From the NCBI RefSeq assembly GCF_026013645.1, contig NZ_CP110224.1:3038001-3102000 (forward strand): DNA of 64,000 bases, given 5' to 3'. Source of the stretch: Virgibacillus natechei (GTDB lineage Bacteria; Bacillota; Bacilli; Bacillales; Amphibacillaceae). A program made the translations under genes and the position numbers. This document shows, in pieces, positions 36,321 to 45,068 of this stretch (the stretch's first letter is position 1; the number at the start of each line of letters is the position of its first letter). The notes below the pieces were generated by a model. That model saw only the letters and a program-made list of their open reading frames with translations. It was not told the origin of the DNA and made no database searches.

Positions 36321-37247
36321 CTACCCAACACTACCAACCTTCCCCTTACTCGCATACTCCTCCAACAATCTCTTCACCTCCGCGCGCTCTGCTTCCGTAT
36401 CACGTTCCGATTTATTCGCCTTTTCCTGTTCTCGTTTCCGCTTCTCTTCCCGCTTCTGCTCCTTAAACCAATCAGGCACAATTTCACGCGACTCTGCCCT
36501 AAAAGTCCCGCCACGCTGCTTTTTTGCCTGCTGCTCCCTGCGAAATGCTACTTCTTCTGCAGATGCTTGGTCAACGGTTGTGATGCCTTTTTTAACCCAG
36601 GCTTGAAGGATGCCTTTGACGTATCCCCAACTTGCTTTTCCTCGCTCTAGGGCTCGTTTCATGGCATCCAAAATAAGGGGTTCGCCTAAATCGGTTACCC
36701 AGTTAATTAGCTCATCAGCAACGTACGGGCTGATCAATCCGAAATTGTCCTGATAAAATGCAATCGCGCCTGTTGTTGCTACTGTATTGTTTTGTTTCTT
36801 TTTTGTTTTAGTTCGTTTAAATAATGCGTCAACACTGCAGTCCGGATTGCCGCTCAAACTGTCGCTCACCTTGTGGGTCGCTCTGTCGTCAACACTGTCG
36901 TCAGCCGCTTCCGTGTCGCTCGTATTGTCGTCCACATGACCCCCAGAACCAGACCCCTGCCCACCTGAAAGCAACGAGATTATTTCATAACGTGCTGCCT
37001 TATTTCCACCTTGCGAGTCAAAACGAATATAGCCCTTATCCTGCAGTTCCGCTCGTGCTCTTTTAAATGTACTCTCGGTTAAAGCAGATTTCGCACACAG
37101 TAGCGATACGGCTACGGTGAATTCTTTCATCCAACCGGCCCTATTATTCACATGCATGAGTACATGCCATAGATTTGCTGCTGATGCTGAAAGTGGATTT
37201 GTTTCCTGTTGATTGTGAAATGCATTTAATTCTTTTATGTAATTCAT
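36321..37247 (-). CDS. DnaD-domain replication initiation protein (phage/plasmid type)
   Basis: About 308 residues. Residues 5-95 form a winged-helix domain (LNAFHNQQETNPLSASAANL, ESTFKRARAELQDKGYIRFD). A Ser/Asp-rich linker follows. A DnaD/DnaB_2 domain spans about 160-220 (AIAFYQDNFGLISPYVADEL, WGYVKGILQAW). The C-terminus is highly charged (KREEKRKREQEKANKSERDT). Such proteins load helicase on phage, plasmid or ICE origins. It may be the trace of an integrated element; a fragment of a second copy lies at 28930-29068. ATG at 37247 or TTG at 37256. Confidence 0.8.
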   Translation of the reverse strand: MNYIKELNAFHNQQETNPLSASAANLWHVLMHVNNRAGWMKEFTVAVSLLCAKSALTESTFKRARAELQDKGYIRFDSQGGNKAARYEIISLLSGGQGSGSGGHVDDNTSDTEAADDSVDDRATHKVSDSLSGNPDCSVDALFKRTKTKKKQNNTVATTGAIAFYQDNFGLISPYVADELINWVTDLGEPLILDAMKRALERGKASWGYVKGILQAWVKKGITTVDQASAEEVAFRREQQAKKQRGGTFRAESREIVPDWFKEQKREEKRKREQEKANKSERDTEAERAEVKRLLEEYASKGKVGSVG

Positions 37248-37477
37248 TTTCCCCAACCCTTTCCATCTCCTAAATTTTCACACGTCAAACGCCCGCTTCT
37301 AAAAAGCGCCTTTTGTTTAGGAAAGACGCCCAACCATAGATTTTCAAAGCCTTTTTCTATCCCATAACACTATCAAACGAACACGAATTAACGAATCAAC
37401 GTCGACGTACCTTGAATTCATGCCCGCTTCAGCTTGCAGCATTTGCCAGTAATAAAACAACGCACGTCGAAGCAGTC

Positions 37478-37723
37478 TCACAGATCCTGATTCTTTTCCC
37501 AGAGCAAATCGATCAAACGATTACGGATCATAACGTTAAAATACGTAGCGAAGGGACCTTCATCGGGGTGATACGTTTCATATGCCATCATCATGGCACG
37601 AAGGCCTTCCTGATAAAATTCCTGATGCGGGTCTTGAATACGCAGTTGACGGAGGTGGTACTGAATCCGTCTTTCATTCTGTTTAAAAATCTCCTCAAAA
37701 CTAAATTGTTTTTTCTTATTCAT
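37478..37723 (-). pseudogene. truncated sigma-70-like factor (region 2 only)
   Basis: 81 codons from ATG at 37723 with a good GAGGAGAAAA SD: MNKKKQFSFEEIFKQNERRI then HQEFYQEGLRAMMMAYETYH and ATYFNVMIRNRLIDLLWEKN. The frame ends where the linker and region 4 should begin. The short protein may still be expressed, but it lacks the -35 recognition domain. Confidence 0.75.
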
Positions 37724-37951
37724 TTTTCTCCTCTTTCTCGAGAAGCCACTTTTACACTATACAACGTTTTTCTACGTTCATTCGCACACCATTATCACAA
37801 AACAATGTTGATTTGGACGACACGCTCTAGGCTGGAAATCCCGAATCATATCGGGGATAAAGTGATGAAAAGCATGCGAAACCTAATGTAGAAGGGAATA
37901 TAGGGTGACAATCAGATAACTTCCTGATAGCTTATCTGGTATAAAGAAAAA

Positions 37952-39310
37952 GTCTCCTCATCTAAAAATGGCACTCGGAATAGTGTATATAGTTTCCCTC
38001 TACTCCTATAATCGAAAGAAGTCCCCACTTAGGTGTCTTCTTTTTTAGAAAACTTGGTATTCGCCAAGTCTTTCGGAGAATTCCTTAGTTGCACTTATGC
38101 AAATAGGAAAGTTTTATGCTTTCCTATTTGCGAAAAAAATTATAAATTCATGTAAAATTCACTACAAAAAAAGAGCTGCTCGTACAAATGTCATACAGAC
38201 CATTCATACAAGCAGCTCATCTAGTACACCTACATACTATCCAACACCAAATCTTTAAACGCCGTATTCATCAATCTTCGTTTCGCTAGTCTTGCCCAAC
38301 CTTTCACCGCATTAATCGAGACACCCTCACGCGTAGCGATTTCCTTTATCGGCATGTCCAGTAAAATATAATAATGCATCCATTTCCATTGATTGACCGT
38401 TAGCATACCTTTCACTTGCTCCCATAGATAGGCATCATCTATTGGGATCCCCATTAAGTCAAGCGCAGGCAGGTCTCTATCCCGCCAACGATTTCCACTT
38501 TCATAGCGTTTCGTTTCTTCGTGGTAAAAGAATGTATCATGATCTCTATCAAGCCTATTCTTTCGCATCAAATCGATGATACGATTGCGAATCATATAGT
38601 TGAAGTACGTTCCCATTGACCCTTTGTCCAGCTGATATGTTTGATACGCTTCCCACATCGCATAAAGCCCTTCCTGGTAGAATTCCTCATGATGATCGGT
38701 AATACGTAAATCGTGGAGCTGGTAATAAATCCTTGCCTCATTCTGTTCAACTACCTCTTCAAATGATAAACCTAAATACTGCTTTCTCACTTGTATTCGT
38801 TTCCATTCTAGAAGCTAGCCTCTCGTGTAGTACTATATAGTCTAGGTCTATTGTACTATACGTTTCACATGAGGCAAAGTTGGTTATATGAATCGCCAAC
38901 AAATAATGTGACAAAATAGTGACAGACTGACCAACACTTTGCTAGATTTAAATATTTTTACCTATTCATACGCATCTTTTTAACAAAACTCCTTTGAGCT
39001 GTGGCAAGAAATCAATCAAACGAGAAAAACAAAAATCTGCCGGATATATCATATCATCGGCAGATTTTTTAATGTGCTGTTTATTTTAATAGACGTAATT
39101 TTCATTCCCTTTCAACTACTCCCACCCACTCTTCATGAAGAAAGGATAACGTTTTATGATTCCCCCATACGTGCCAGAATCCTTAATGGCCAAGCAATTC
39201 TCAATATCTAAACAACGGGTATGTGTAATGGTATTTATAACATCCACAACGACGCGATCTTTTTGCGATAATAGGAGTGGCATTCTGGGCATCTAATTAA
39301 ATTCATAAAT
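37952..39310. repeat. less-decayed copy of the duplicated segment
   Basis: Sister of 29073-30155 and carrying an intact sigma gene. The non-coding parts (37952-38229 and 38791-39310) contain the GGCACTCGGAATAGTGTATA tract, hairpin AAAAATCTGCCG/CGGCAGATTTTT at 39029-39070 and no other gene. Confidence 0.75.
38230..38790 (-). CDS. small sigma-70-family factor, paralogue 1
   Basis: 186 residues. Region 2: FEEVVEQNEARIYYQLHDLR, EEFYQEGLYAMWEAYQTYQ, GTYFNYMIRNRIIDLMRK. Region 4: LTVNQWKWMHYYILLDMPIK, EIATREGVSINAVKGWARLA (HTH). Regions 1 and 3 are missing, as in ECF/SigH-like and phage/competence-type sigma factors. It starts at GTG 38790; the SD is weak (TGGAAACG). Upstream is an imperfect GTACTATATAG/CTATTGTAC repeat. 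The promoters it recognises are unknown. Confidence 0.8.
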   Translation of the reverse strand: MRKQYLGLSFEEVVEQNEARIYYQLHDLRITDHHEEFYQEGLYAMWEAYQTYQLDKGSMGTYFNYMIRNRIIDLMRKNRLDRDHDTFFYHEETKRYESGNRWRDRDLPALDLMGIPIDDAYLWEQVKGMLTVNQWKWMHYYILLDMPIKEIATREGVSINAVKGWARLAKRRLMNTAFKDLVLDSM

Positions 39311-39486
39311 GATCATCACCTCTCTCCTAACCGGGTATACTCTTTATCGTTTTCCGCGAATACTTCCTATACTTTATTATACACGAATACCGACACTAGT
39401 AAATAGAATTTTAGAAAAATTCACCACACTAGAGTACCCTCTGCACCATTCCTTAAAACAAACTACCCTATCAAAATCACCATCTA

Positions 39487-40050
39487 TCAAATCAATTCCA
39501 ACTTCTTTTCAGACACTCTCCCACGCAGCTTCCGCCTCACTTCCTTGCCCCAACTCTTCACCGCTTCCACAGAAACGCCCTCCTGCTCGGCAATCTCCTT
39601 CACGGACATGTCCTCTATCACGAAATACGTCACCCATTTCCACTGATTGTCCGACAGCCCGGTGCGTACTTCCTTCCAAAATTCCAAATCATACAACGTG
39701 CTCTCAGACTCAGCCACTTTCATCACCGGATATGTCGCCCCACCACTCCGATAATGATTGCCATCATCCATTCTCGTTTTCTGTTCCTGCTTGTAAAGCT
39801 CCAGATTTTCCTGCTGCTTATTCTCTTTACGCATCAAATCAATCATACGATTGCGAATCGTATAGTTAAAATAGGTTGCCATTGGCCCTTTGTCTGGCTG
39901 GTATTTCTCATAGGCATTCCACATCGCAACTAGACCTTCTGTGTAAAATTCTTGATGCGGATCTCTGATGTTTAATCGGTGAATATAATAATGAATCCTG
40001 CGCTCATTTTGCTTGAAAATTTCTTCGAATGTTACGTTGTCTTTACTCAT
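39487..40050 (-). CDS. small sigma-70-family factor, paralogue 2
   Basis: 187 residues, about the same architecture as paralogue 1: region 2 (FEEIFKQNERRIHYYIHRLN, ATYFNYTIRNRMIDLMRKEN) and region 4 (LSDNQWKWVTYFVIEDMSVK, EIAEQEGVSVEAVKSWGKEV). ATG at 40050 has AGGGGAGA 7 bases upstream. The 5' region (40051-40231) is repeated at 27527 and 44700 and carries a hairpin and a LexA-like box inside a sigma-A-type promoter, so expression may be tied to DNA damage. Several decayed relatives lie nearby. Confidence 0.82.
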   Translation of the reverse strand: MSKDNVTFEEIFKQNERRIHYYIHRLNIRDPHQEFYTEGLVAMWNAYEKYQPDKGPMATYFNYTIRNRMIDLMRKENKQQENLELYKQEQKTRMDDGNHYRSGGATYPVMKVAESESTLYDLEFWKEVRTGLSDNQWKWVTYFVIEDMSVKEIAEQEGVSVEAVKSWGKEVRRKLRGRVSEKKLELI

Positions 40051-40130
40051 TTATAAAATCTCCCCTCGTCTAAAAAGCACTGCTTAATAGAACATCTCTT
40101 TTTAATTACTATCGTATCGAAAGTTGATTT

Positions 40131-40166
40131 GGTGGCATGAAAGCGGAAAAATATTTTCATACGACC
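40131..40166 (-). promoter_or_regulatory. conserved 5'-leader hairpin of the sigma gene
   Basis: GGTGGCATGAAA pairs with TTTTCATACGACC here; the same hairpin is perfect (GGTGGCATGAAAA/TTTTCATGCCACC) at 44780-44814 and at 27610-27643, with different loops. The stem is conserved while the loop varies, pointing to a functional structure in the leader. Confidence 0.6.
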
Positions 40167-40202
40167 TTCTGGGAGTTTGTTGACAATAGTAATTATATTT
40201 AT

Positions 40203-40231
40203 AGTATAGAACAATTGTTCTTATAAGTAAA
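40203..40231 (-). promoter_or_regulatory. promoter of sigma paralogue 2 with LexA-like operator
   Basis: Reverse strand TTTACT and TATACT are 17 bases apart. The spacer contains the perfect palindrome AGAACAATTGTTCT (40208-40221), whose GAAC-N4-GTTC core matches the Bacillus LexA (SOS) box except for the inner bases. A repressor bound there would block polymerase. A copy of the same arrangement is at 44851-44879. Confidence 0.6.
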
Positions 40232-40254
40232 GGATTATTCTCGAACGCTCGTAT

Positions 40255-40315
40255 AATAAAAATCACTGTACACTATCAACCTATTAGGCATGCATAGAAT
40301 ACAGTGATTTCTTAT
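40255..40315. terminator. hairpin of the CAACCTATTAG-loop family
   Basis: AAATCACTGTA..CTAT and ATAG..TACAGTGATTT pair imperfectly around a loop with CAACCTATTAG. Related to 13867-13917 and 44908-44960. It lies between sigma promoter and epimerase fragment. Confidence 0.65.
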
Positions 40316-40340
40316 AATAGATCTTCTATTGCTTATCAAT

Positions 40341-40470
40341 CTCATAATACTCCTATACCATTCCACAAACTTCTCTAATCCTTGATCAATGGTCGTAGAG
40401 GGGTCAAATAACCCTGTTACATCCTTTAATTCATCAATATCTGCATATGTTGCTTGTGCACATTCAATTA
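40341..40470 (-). pseudogene. UDP-sugar epimerase fragment (C-terminal end)
   Basis: Encodes QATYADIDELKDVTG, DPSTTIDQGLEKFVEWYRS. It matches the end of the pseudogene at 62615-63606. It is cut upstream and then joined to the dispersed repeat at 40480. Confidence 0.75.
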
Positions 40471-40479
40471 ACAAAGAAT

Positions 40480-40590
40480 GGTTTAAGCTAACATAAAATC
40501 AATGCTTAAATACTACAAATCAATAATTAACAACTAAATCCATTTGTTCACTTAAGCACATTAACGTGGCGGGGTCTGCCCAGAATCCCT
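40480..40590 (+). repeat. dispersed repeat with REP-like end, copy 1
   Basis: Contains TACTACAAATCAATAATTAA, CAACTAAATCCATTTGTTCA, then GCACATTAACGTGGCGGGGT and CTGCCCAGAATCC. The same order of blocks is seen at 41924, 47971, 59772 and 61571. Confidence 0.8.
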
Positions 40591-40727
40591 AAAATTGTAA
40601 AAAAGATGGATTGATTTGAAAAGTATTTGATTTTTTCAGTAATCTTCTTGAATAATACGGGTTTTTACAATATTATTTTTCGTAATAAACATAATAAGAA
40701 TCAATACGATAGGAAGACAAAGACATC

Positions 40728-41330
40728 TTAACGAGACAACTGTTCAATTAGTTTGTTCATATTGTTTTGCAATACGCTGACCTTATTTATTATTGTTGAT
40801 TTATTTTCATCGGAAAGGATACTGGGGTCCTCCAGAAATAAACAATCGGTCAATTTATCACAATTGGTCTGAACTTTTTTAACGTAATTTTTGATTTGCT
40901 TCTCAACGTAAGCTTGACGTGTGCTTTCCTCCAAGAAAGTTTTTGTTTCTTTATTGATTTCATCTATATCTGAAGAAAGCTCCTTTTGAAAGTTTTTCAC
41001 CTGTCTGACTATCTTCTCTAATTCTCTCTGTCTTAAATTGTATTTCTCCTTAAGTTTCTTTAAGGAATCTTCAAGTTGTCTATTTTCCAATTTGGATATG
41101 TGATCAATTTTATTAACTCTTTTTTTCTCAATCGGAATTATTTGCATATTGGACTGACGTTTTATTTGTTCTTCCTCAGGTAAAAAAATAAATGACCCAA
41201 AATGAACCGCTTCAGATGCTAATAGCTGCTGCTTTTCAAGTATGACAGAAGCCCTTCCAATAAATTCTTCCCTATCTTGTTCAGAAACATTATCTCCTAT
41301 ATTCCGCAAGCTGAACTCTTTTTTATCCAT
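40728..41330 (-). CDS. hypothetical coiled-coil protein
   Basis: 200 residues from ATG at 41330, with TTAGGAGGGGGG 7-9 bases upstream. Residues 78-185 form a long charged coiled coil (LEDSLKKLKEKYNLRQRELE, EINKETKTFLEESTRQAYVE). The N-terminal part is mixed with LPEEEEQI-like acidic sequence. No known domain is recognised. It sits in the accessory region between sigma genes and AbiH. The frame just upstream (41336-41470, reading KFFSINNSIGIGQSPSI) may be the end of a spore-germination-like (GerP) protein, now truncated. Confidence 0.6.
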   Translation of the reverse strand: MDKKEFSLRNIGDNVSEQDREEFIGRASVILEKQQLLASEAVHFGSFIFLPEEEQIKRQSNMQIIPIEKKRVNKIDHISKLENRQLEDSLKKLKEKYNLRQRELEKIVRQVKNFQKELSSDIDEINKETKTFLEESTRQAYVEKQIKNYVKKVQTNCDKLTDCLFLEDPSILSDENKSTIINKVSVLQNNMNKLIEQLSR

Positions 41331-41520
41331 AACTAATCCCCCCTCCTAAGTTGTATTATGCTAGGGGATTGTCCTATTCCGATTGAATTATTAATGCTAA
41401 AAAATTTTACAACGAAACGATTATTATTTAGCGGGGGGATTCTCAATTTTGTAAAATTCAGACCCAGTGAACCGGAAATATAAATAGCTCCGTTTGCGAT
41501 TAGTTTCTCCCCGAATCTTA

Positions 41521-41589
41521 TCAAAAATAAAACCACTGCCATAACCGCAGCGGCCAAGATTTCTATCTATAGTTAAATTAGCTTTGTCG
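41521..41589. repeat. 69-bp repeat, copy A
   Basis: Identical, apart from one base, to 57681-57749 (CCACTGCCATAACCGCAGCG core, ending GCTTTGTCG). Both copies lie just upstream of REP-like/IS ends. It is possibly part of an unrecognised element. Confidence 0.7.
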
Positions 41590-41597
41590 TAACGTGA

Positions 41598-41620
41598 CGG
41601 GGGTACGCTTACTGACCCCT
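41598..41620 (+). mobile_element. IS end scar inside a REP-like repeat
   Basis: ACGTGACGGGG is followed by GTACGCTTA (the last bases of the IS at 57822-59143), then CTGACCCC. Only the terminal 9-12 bases of the IS remain, at the usual target position. Confidence 0.6.
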
Positions 41621-41848
41621 GAGTCACAAGCACGCAGGTCCAAAGCCTGGAAAACCATTTTCAAACAGCGTACGGCCGTTGAACGAGTCAACGCATATCT
41701 CAAGGAATTCTTTCGGCTTAACAATGTTCGTTATCGCACGGGAAAACGTGCAAAAATTCATTTTGACATGGTAACGCTTATTTACTATGCTTCAAAACTG
41801 TCTGCAGACCGTATGAATGCGCAATTGAATCAGCAACAAGCTGCATGA
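41621..41848 (+). pseudogene. DDE transposase C-terminal fragment
   Basis: About 75 codons: FKQRTAVERVNAYLKEFFRL, NNVRYRTGKRAKIHFDMVTL, then YYASKLSADRMNAQ and stop. ERxNxxLKE is the DDE glutamate region of IS4/IS5/IS1182-like transposases. The first two-thirds of the protein are missing. Confidence 0.75.
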
Positions 41849-41854
41849 TTTCTG

Positions 41855-41904
41855 TTTTTAAAAATACAATTTTGGAATTCTGTAGGTCTTTGTATTTTTA
41901 AAAA
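41855..41904. terminator. 15-bp stem hairpin after the transposase fragment
   Basis: TTTTTAAAAATACAA and TTGTATTTTTAAAAA pair perfectly around 20 bases, 7 bases after the stop codon. Confidence 0.7.
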
Positions 41905-41923
41905 GAGCAATAAGAAATTGACT

Positions 41924-42010
41924 CTAAATACCACAAATCAATAATTAACAACTAAACCCATTTGTTCACTTTAGCACATTAACGTGGCGAGGGGCTAACA
42001 CCTGAATCCT
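41924..42010 (+). repeat. dispersed repeat with REP-like end, copy 2
   Basis: Same blocks as copy 1, ending AACGTGGCGAGGGGCTAACA and CCTGAATCC. Confidence 0.8.
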
Positions 42011-42036
42011 TATGAATAACTCATAAAAGCAGCCTT

Positions 42037-43035
42037 CTATTTGAGCTGGAACATTTTTATATTGTGTTTTGGAATACTCATCATTTCTGCAAATTTATTA
42101 ATTCTTTCTTTGTCTGCTTCACTATACCAGCTAACATTCCATTTTAACTGATCGCTTGCTACATGATTTCTTATAATCTCTTTAAAATAGGGATGATCAA
42201 CTGGTGCGAGCGAGTGTCCTATAACATATATTTCTCTTACATTTTTTAGTCTTCTAAAATATTTAGCATGTTTCGCCATCACTTCTTCTGTTTTCTTTCT
42301 TGTGTCATCAAAATAACCTTCAATGGTTCCTGCTGCATGATCGGCTGCATAATATCTGATTGGATTTTTCCAATTGCCTTGGTCGTCTTCACTTTGAAAA
42401 TAATGCAGATATGTCAAACTATCACTTCGATGTATCCCAGTTTTGTGTTGGCGATACCAATCAACAAAATTTTGATCTGTATCACTACCAGAACCAAGAA
42501 TAATTTGATTGTTACGTTCTCTCCGATCACCATGAATGTACAAAATGTTTTCACTTGCAATACTGTAGAGGGTTTCTAAAAACTCAGTATAATTAAAATT
42601 AATATACAAAGCATCCTTATTAAGGATTTCAGCGCAAGATTCCTCTTTTCCATTCAACGTTTTTAATGTTTTAATCCATTGTTTAAAACGATAAGGTAAA
42701 TTATCAGTAATATCTGAAATAATTTGTGTTCCATATTCTATGGCAGCAAAATAATCCGCATATGAAAAATCATCATCTTCTTCATCAAATGTATCCATCA
42801 TAATATCCAAATTAGCATCTACGGATTCCATCAGCATTTCACGTGAAAGAAAGGCTAAATTATTTTCAAAATCACCCCAAAAGTTCTCACACTCAAAATA
42901 CATTTCTAAGTCATCATTTATGTATTTATTACGTTTTTTAAGAAAATCCCGAAATTCATAATAACTAGATTTCACACCATGATATAAGTCAAAACCATTG
43001 CCGATTATAAATAAAGTAGTTGGTTCTTTGTTCAT
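42037..43035 (-). CDS. abiH: AbiH-family abortive infection protein
   Basis: 332 residues. The AbiH (PF14253) signatures are clear: LFIIGNGFDLYHGVKSSYYE at 8-27, INFNYTEFLE near 150, a conserved IHG near 170 and VIGHSLAPVDHPYF near 275. AbiH confers abortive phage resistance in lactococci; its mechanism is not established. It is flanked by repeat copy 2 and by the Abi_2 gene 370 bases away, inside the defence-rich zone. Confidence 0.88.
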   Translation of the reverse strand: MNKEPTTLFIIGNGFDLYHGVKSSYYEFRDFLKKRNKYINDDLEMYFECENFWGDFENNLAFLSREMLMESVDANLDIMMDTFDEEDDDFSYADYFAAIEYGTQIISDITDNLPYRFKQWIKTLKTLNGKEESCAEILNKDALYINFNYTEFLETLYSIASENILYIHGDRRERNNQIILGSGSDTDQNFVDWYRQHKTGIHRSDSLTYLHYFQSEDDQGNWKNPIRYYAADHAAGTIEGYFDDTRKKTEEVMAKHAKYFRRLKNVREIYVIGHSLAPVDHPYFKEIIRNHVASDQLKWNVSWYSEADKERINKFAEMMSIPKHNIKMFQLK

Positions 43036-43292
43036 ACTCTAACAAACGCTCCTCTTAGAAGACAAAAAATATTTTGTAAGGAATCCATCCATCTTTTTAT
43101 GAATTGCCTCATCTCATTTCTTAATTATTCCCCAGGTAAATACATATCTTTTGAAATAATGCCAGTTTGCACTAAAGAAGCTTCACCACCATGGTTGGGG
43201 GGCTAAGCCAATAGCCACCTATTTTATTATAGACTGGACATTCAACGATATCGGCAAAAATCAGGAAGTGACAGACATCCATTCTAATCATA

Positions 43293-43326
43293 TAAAAAGC
43301 ACCCGCCATTAATGACAGGTGCTTGC
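43293..43326 (-). terminator. terminator of the Abi_2 gene
   Basis: Leftward AAGCACCTGTCATTAATGGC then GGGTGCTTTTTAT: a 7-bp stem with T-tail, about 85 bases after the stop codon. The remaining gap 43036-43292 has one REP-like trace (GGTTGGGGGGCTAAGCC at about 43193) and no gene. Confidence 0.8.
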
Positions 43327-43407
43327 ACGATAAACTTAAGCGAAGTATGACCCCGCCATTGCAAACCGGGCGAACCGATTTTTTCCTTAAATGAAATACT
43401 ACACTAA

Positions 43408-44358
43408 TTAACTTACGAAGTCAATCAGTTTTTTAAAGTATTTATACACTGCAATTAAGGAATCTTGATTATTATATGCATTTCCCAACCGTTTCGTGCG
43501 TTCCAATAATTTCCTGAGATCCCTATACCGTGCAGTTTTAATACCTTCACTGTTGATATAAGTATAATGAACATAAATAAGTACAGTTAAGTCATGCACC
43601 TTTCGATTAGACAGCCTTTTCTTCCTCGCTTGAGGTGACAACTCTTTAATCTTTTTTGTGAAACTGGTAATAGGCTTTATAACCTTTTGAGGAGCAATCT
43701 GCCTATTTTTTGTTATGTCCATCAAGATAGGACTATTGTGAGCAGCTGTGTTACGTATGTTTTTCACATACCTTAATACTTGATGTATTTCTTTGTATGC
43801 AGGTGGCTCGTTTTTCCGACAATAATAATATTCCACAAACTTTACGAAACCACCAAAGGTCATAACTTCAAATAATACCCAAATAGGCGGATTTTTATGA
43901 TGCTTTACATATAATCCATAATTATAATGACTTTCTTTATTTAAAGCTTTCATATAATACTCAATAGAACTATTATCATGCGCTAAATAATCAGTTACAA
44001 TGCTATAGCCATCTTCAGTAGAGTCATTAGTTATATCCGTAAGTATTTGTGTTTTAACTATATGCTCTATATCTAAACACATTTGTAATACTAAATAACG
44101 AAGTCGCATATCAATGGTGGCAAGGTCTTGCAATAGTTTAAAATCCAAATTTACATACTTATCATATTTATTTTTTTCAAAGTTCTTTCTGTAAGCTGTG
44201 AGTTTATAAAAGTAATTTGATGTTTGAAGAATGTCCTTAGCTTCTTGTTTAGTAATTAGTTCAAATTTAACATTCTTTTGATTTAAATGTTCGATCATTT
44301 CATCAAAGCTTAATTTCCTTTTTAAAATTTTTTGTGTACTTTGTTCCATCCAGTTCAC
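43408..44358 (-). CDS. Abi_2 family (AbiD/AbiF-like) abortive infection protein
   Basis: 316 residues. It begins KILKRKLSFDEMIEHLNQKN and has YFYKLTAYRKNFEK (the Abi_2 NYYRLxGY-type block), DMRLRYLVLQMCLDIEHIVK, and RYVKNIRNTAAHNSPI near 220. The R-N-x3-H motif is the HEPN RNase-like site seen in Abi_2 proteins, so an RNA-cutting suicide response is likely from family knowledge. AGTGGGAGGTGAACTGG lies at the start. Confidence 0.88.
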   Translation of the reverse strand: MNWMEQSTQKILKRKLSFDEMIEHLNQKNVKFELITKQEAKDILQTSNYFYKLTAYRKNFEKNKYDKYVNLDFKLLQDLATIDMRLRYLVLQMCLDIEHIVKTQILTDITNDSTEDGYSIVTDYLAHDNSSIEYYMKALNKESHYNYGLYVKHHKNPPIWVLFEVMTFGGFVKFVEYYYCRKNEPPAYKEIHQVLRYVKNIRNTAAHNSPILMDITKNRQIAPQKVIKPITSFTKKIKELSPQARKKRLSNRKVHDLTVLIYVHYTYINSEGIKTARYRDLRKLLERTKRLGNAYNNQDSLIAVYKYFKKLIDFVS

Positions 44359-44626
44359 CTCCCACTTAAATATGAGCTAGTCTATAATTATCATATCTTA
44401 AGGAGATAGAATTGGAAAGGCATATTCTTTTACTGTTCTCATAAATATGTTAATTTCCTGATTTCTATCATGCAATATCGATGCTATGCTCTCACTTTGT
44501 ATTTTATTAAAGAACAGCACGGGTGATCCAACCATCAAACCCCTTCGCGGCATACTTGCCTTATCGTTCTCGAGAATATCTAATAGATGTTACATCTACC
44601 AATCACACCTCACCTACCCCCTGATA

Positions 44627-44699
44627 TTGAGCCTGTGAATGTGGTAGTGAATCCTTCTCTCACTCTGCTCTCCTCGAATGTTACATTGCCTTTACCCAT
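44627..44699 (-). pseudogene. sigma-factor relic (first codons only)
   Basis: Leftward from ATG at 44699: MGKGNV..EE.., then RRIHYHIH, a copy of the start of 39487-40050, truncated after about 25 codons. The DNA between 44400 and 44626 shows no gene. Confidence 0.6.
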
Positions 44700-44879
44700 T
44701 TATAAAATCTCCCCTCGTCTAAAAAGCTTTGCTTAATAGAACATCTCTTTTTAATTACTATCGTATCGAAAGTTGATTTGGTGGCATGAAAAAGGAAACT
44801 ATTTTCATGCCACCTTCTGGGAGTTTGCTGACAATAGTAATTATATTTACATCATAGAACAATTGTTCTAATAAGTAAA
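44700..44879 (-). promoter_or_regulatory. conserved sigma-gene 5' region, second good copy
   Basis: Nearly identical to 40051-40231: SD AGGGGAGA, hairpin GGTGGCATGAAAA/TTTTCATGCCACC (44780-44814), the palindrome AGAACAATTGTTCT (44856-44869) within a TTTACT-17-TATGAT promoter. The coding part has been lost but the control region is retained. Confidence 0.65.
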
Positions 44880-44907
44880 GGATTATTCTCGAACGCTCAT
44901 ATAATAA

Positions 44908-44960
44908 AATCACTGTACACTATCAACCTATTAGGTATGCATAGAATACAGTGATTTCTT
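44908..44960. terminator. hairpin of the CAACCTATTAG-loop family
   Basis: AAATCACTGTA and TACAGTGATTT around a loop containing CAACCTATTAGG. Confidence 0.65.
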
Positions 44961-45068
44961 ATACTAAATAAACTTCTAGTTTACCCCACTTTTTAGCCAC
45001 ACTTTAGCAAATTAACGTGGCAGGGTCAGTAAGCATACCCCTGTCAAGTAGACACTAATAGGCGAGGG

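Noticed and set aside
36211-36606. 131-codon forward frame
   Set aside because: Antisense shadow of the DnaD-type gene's charged C-terminus and the small membrane frame.
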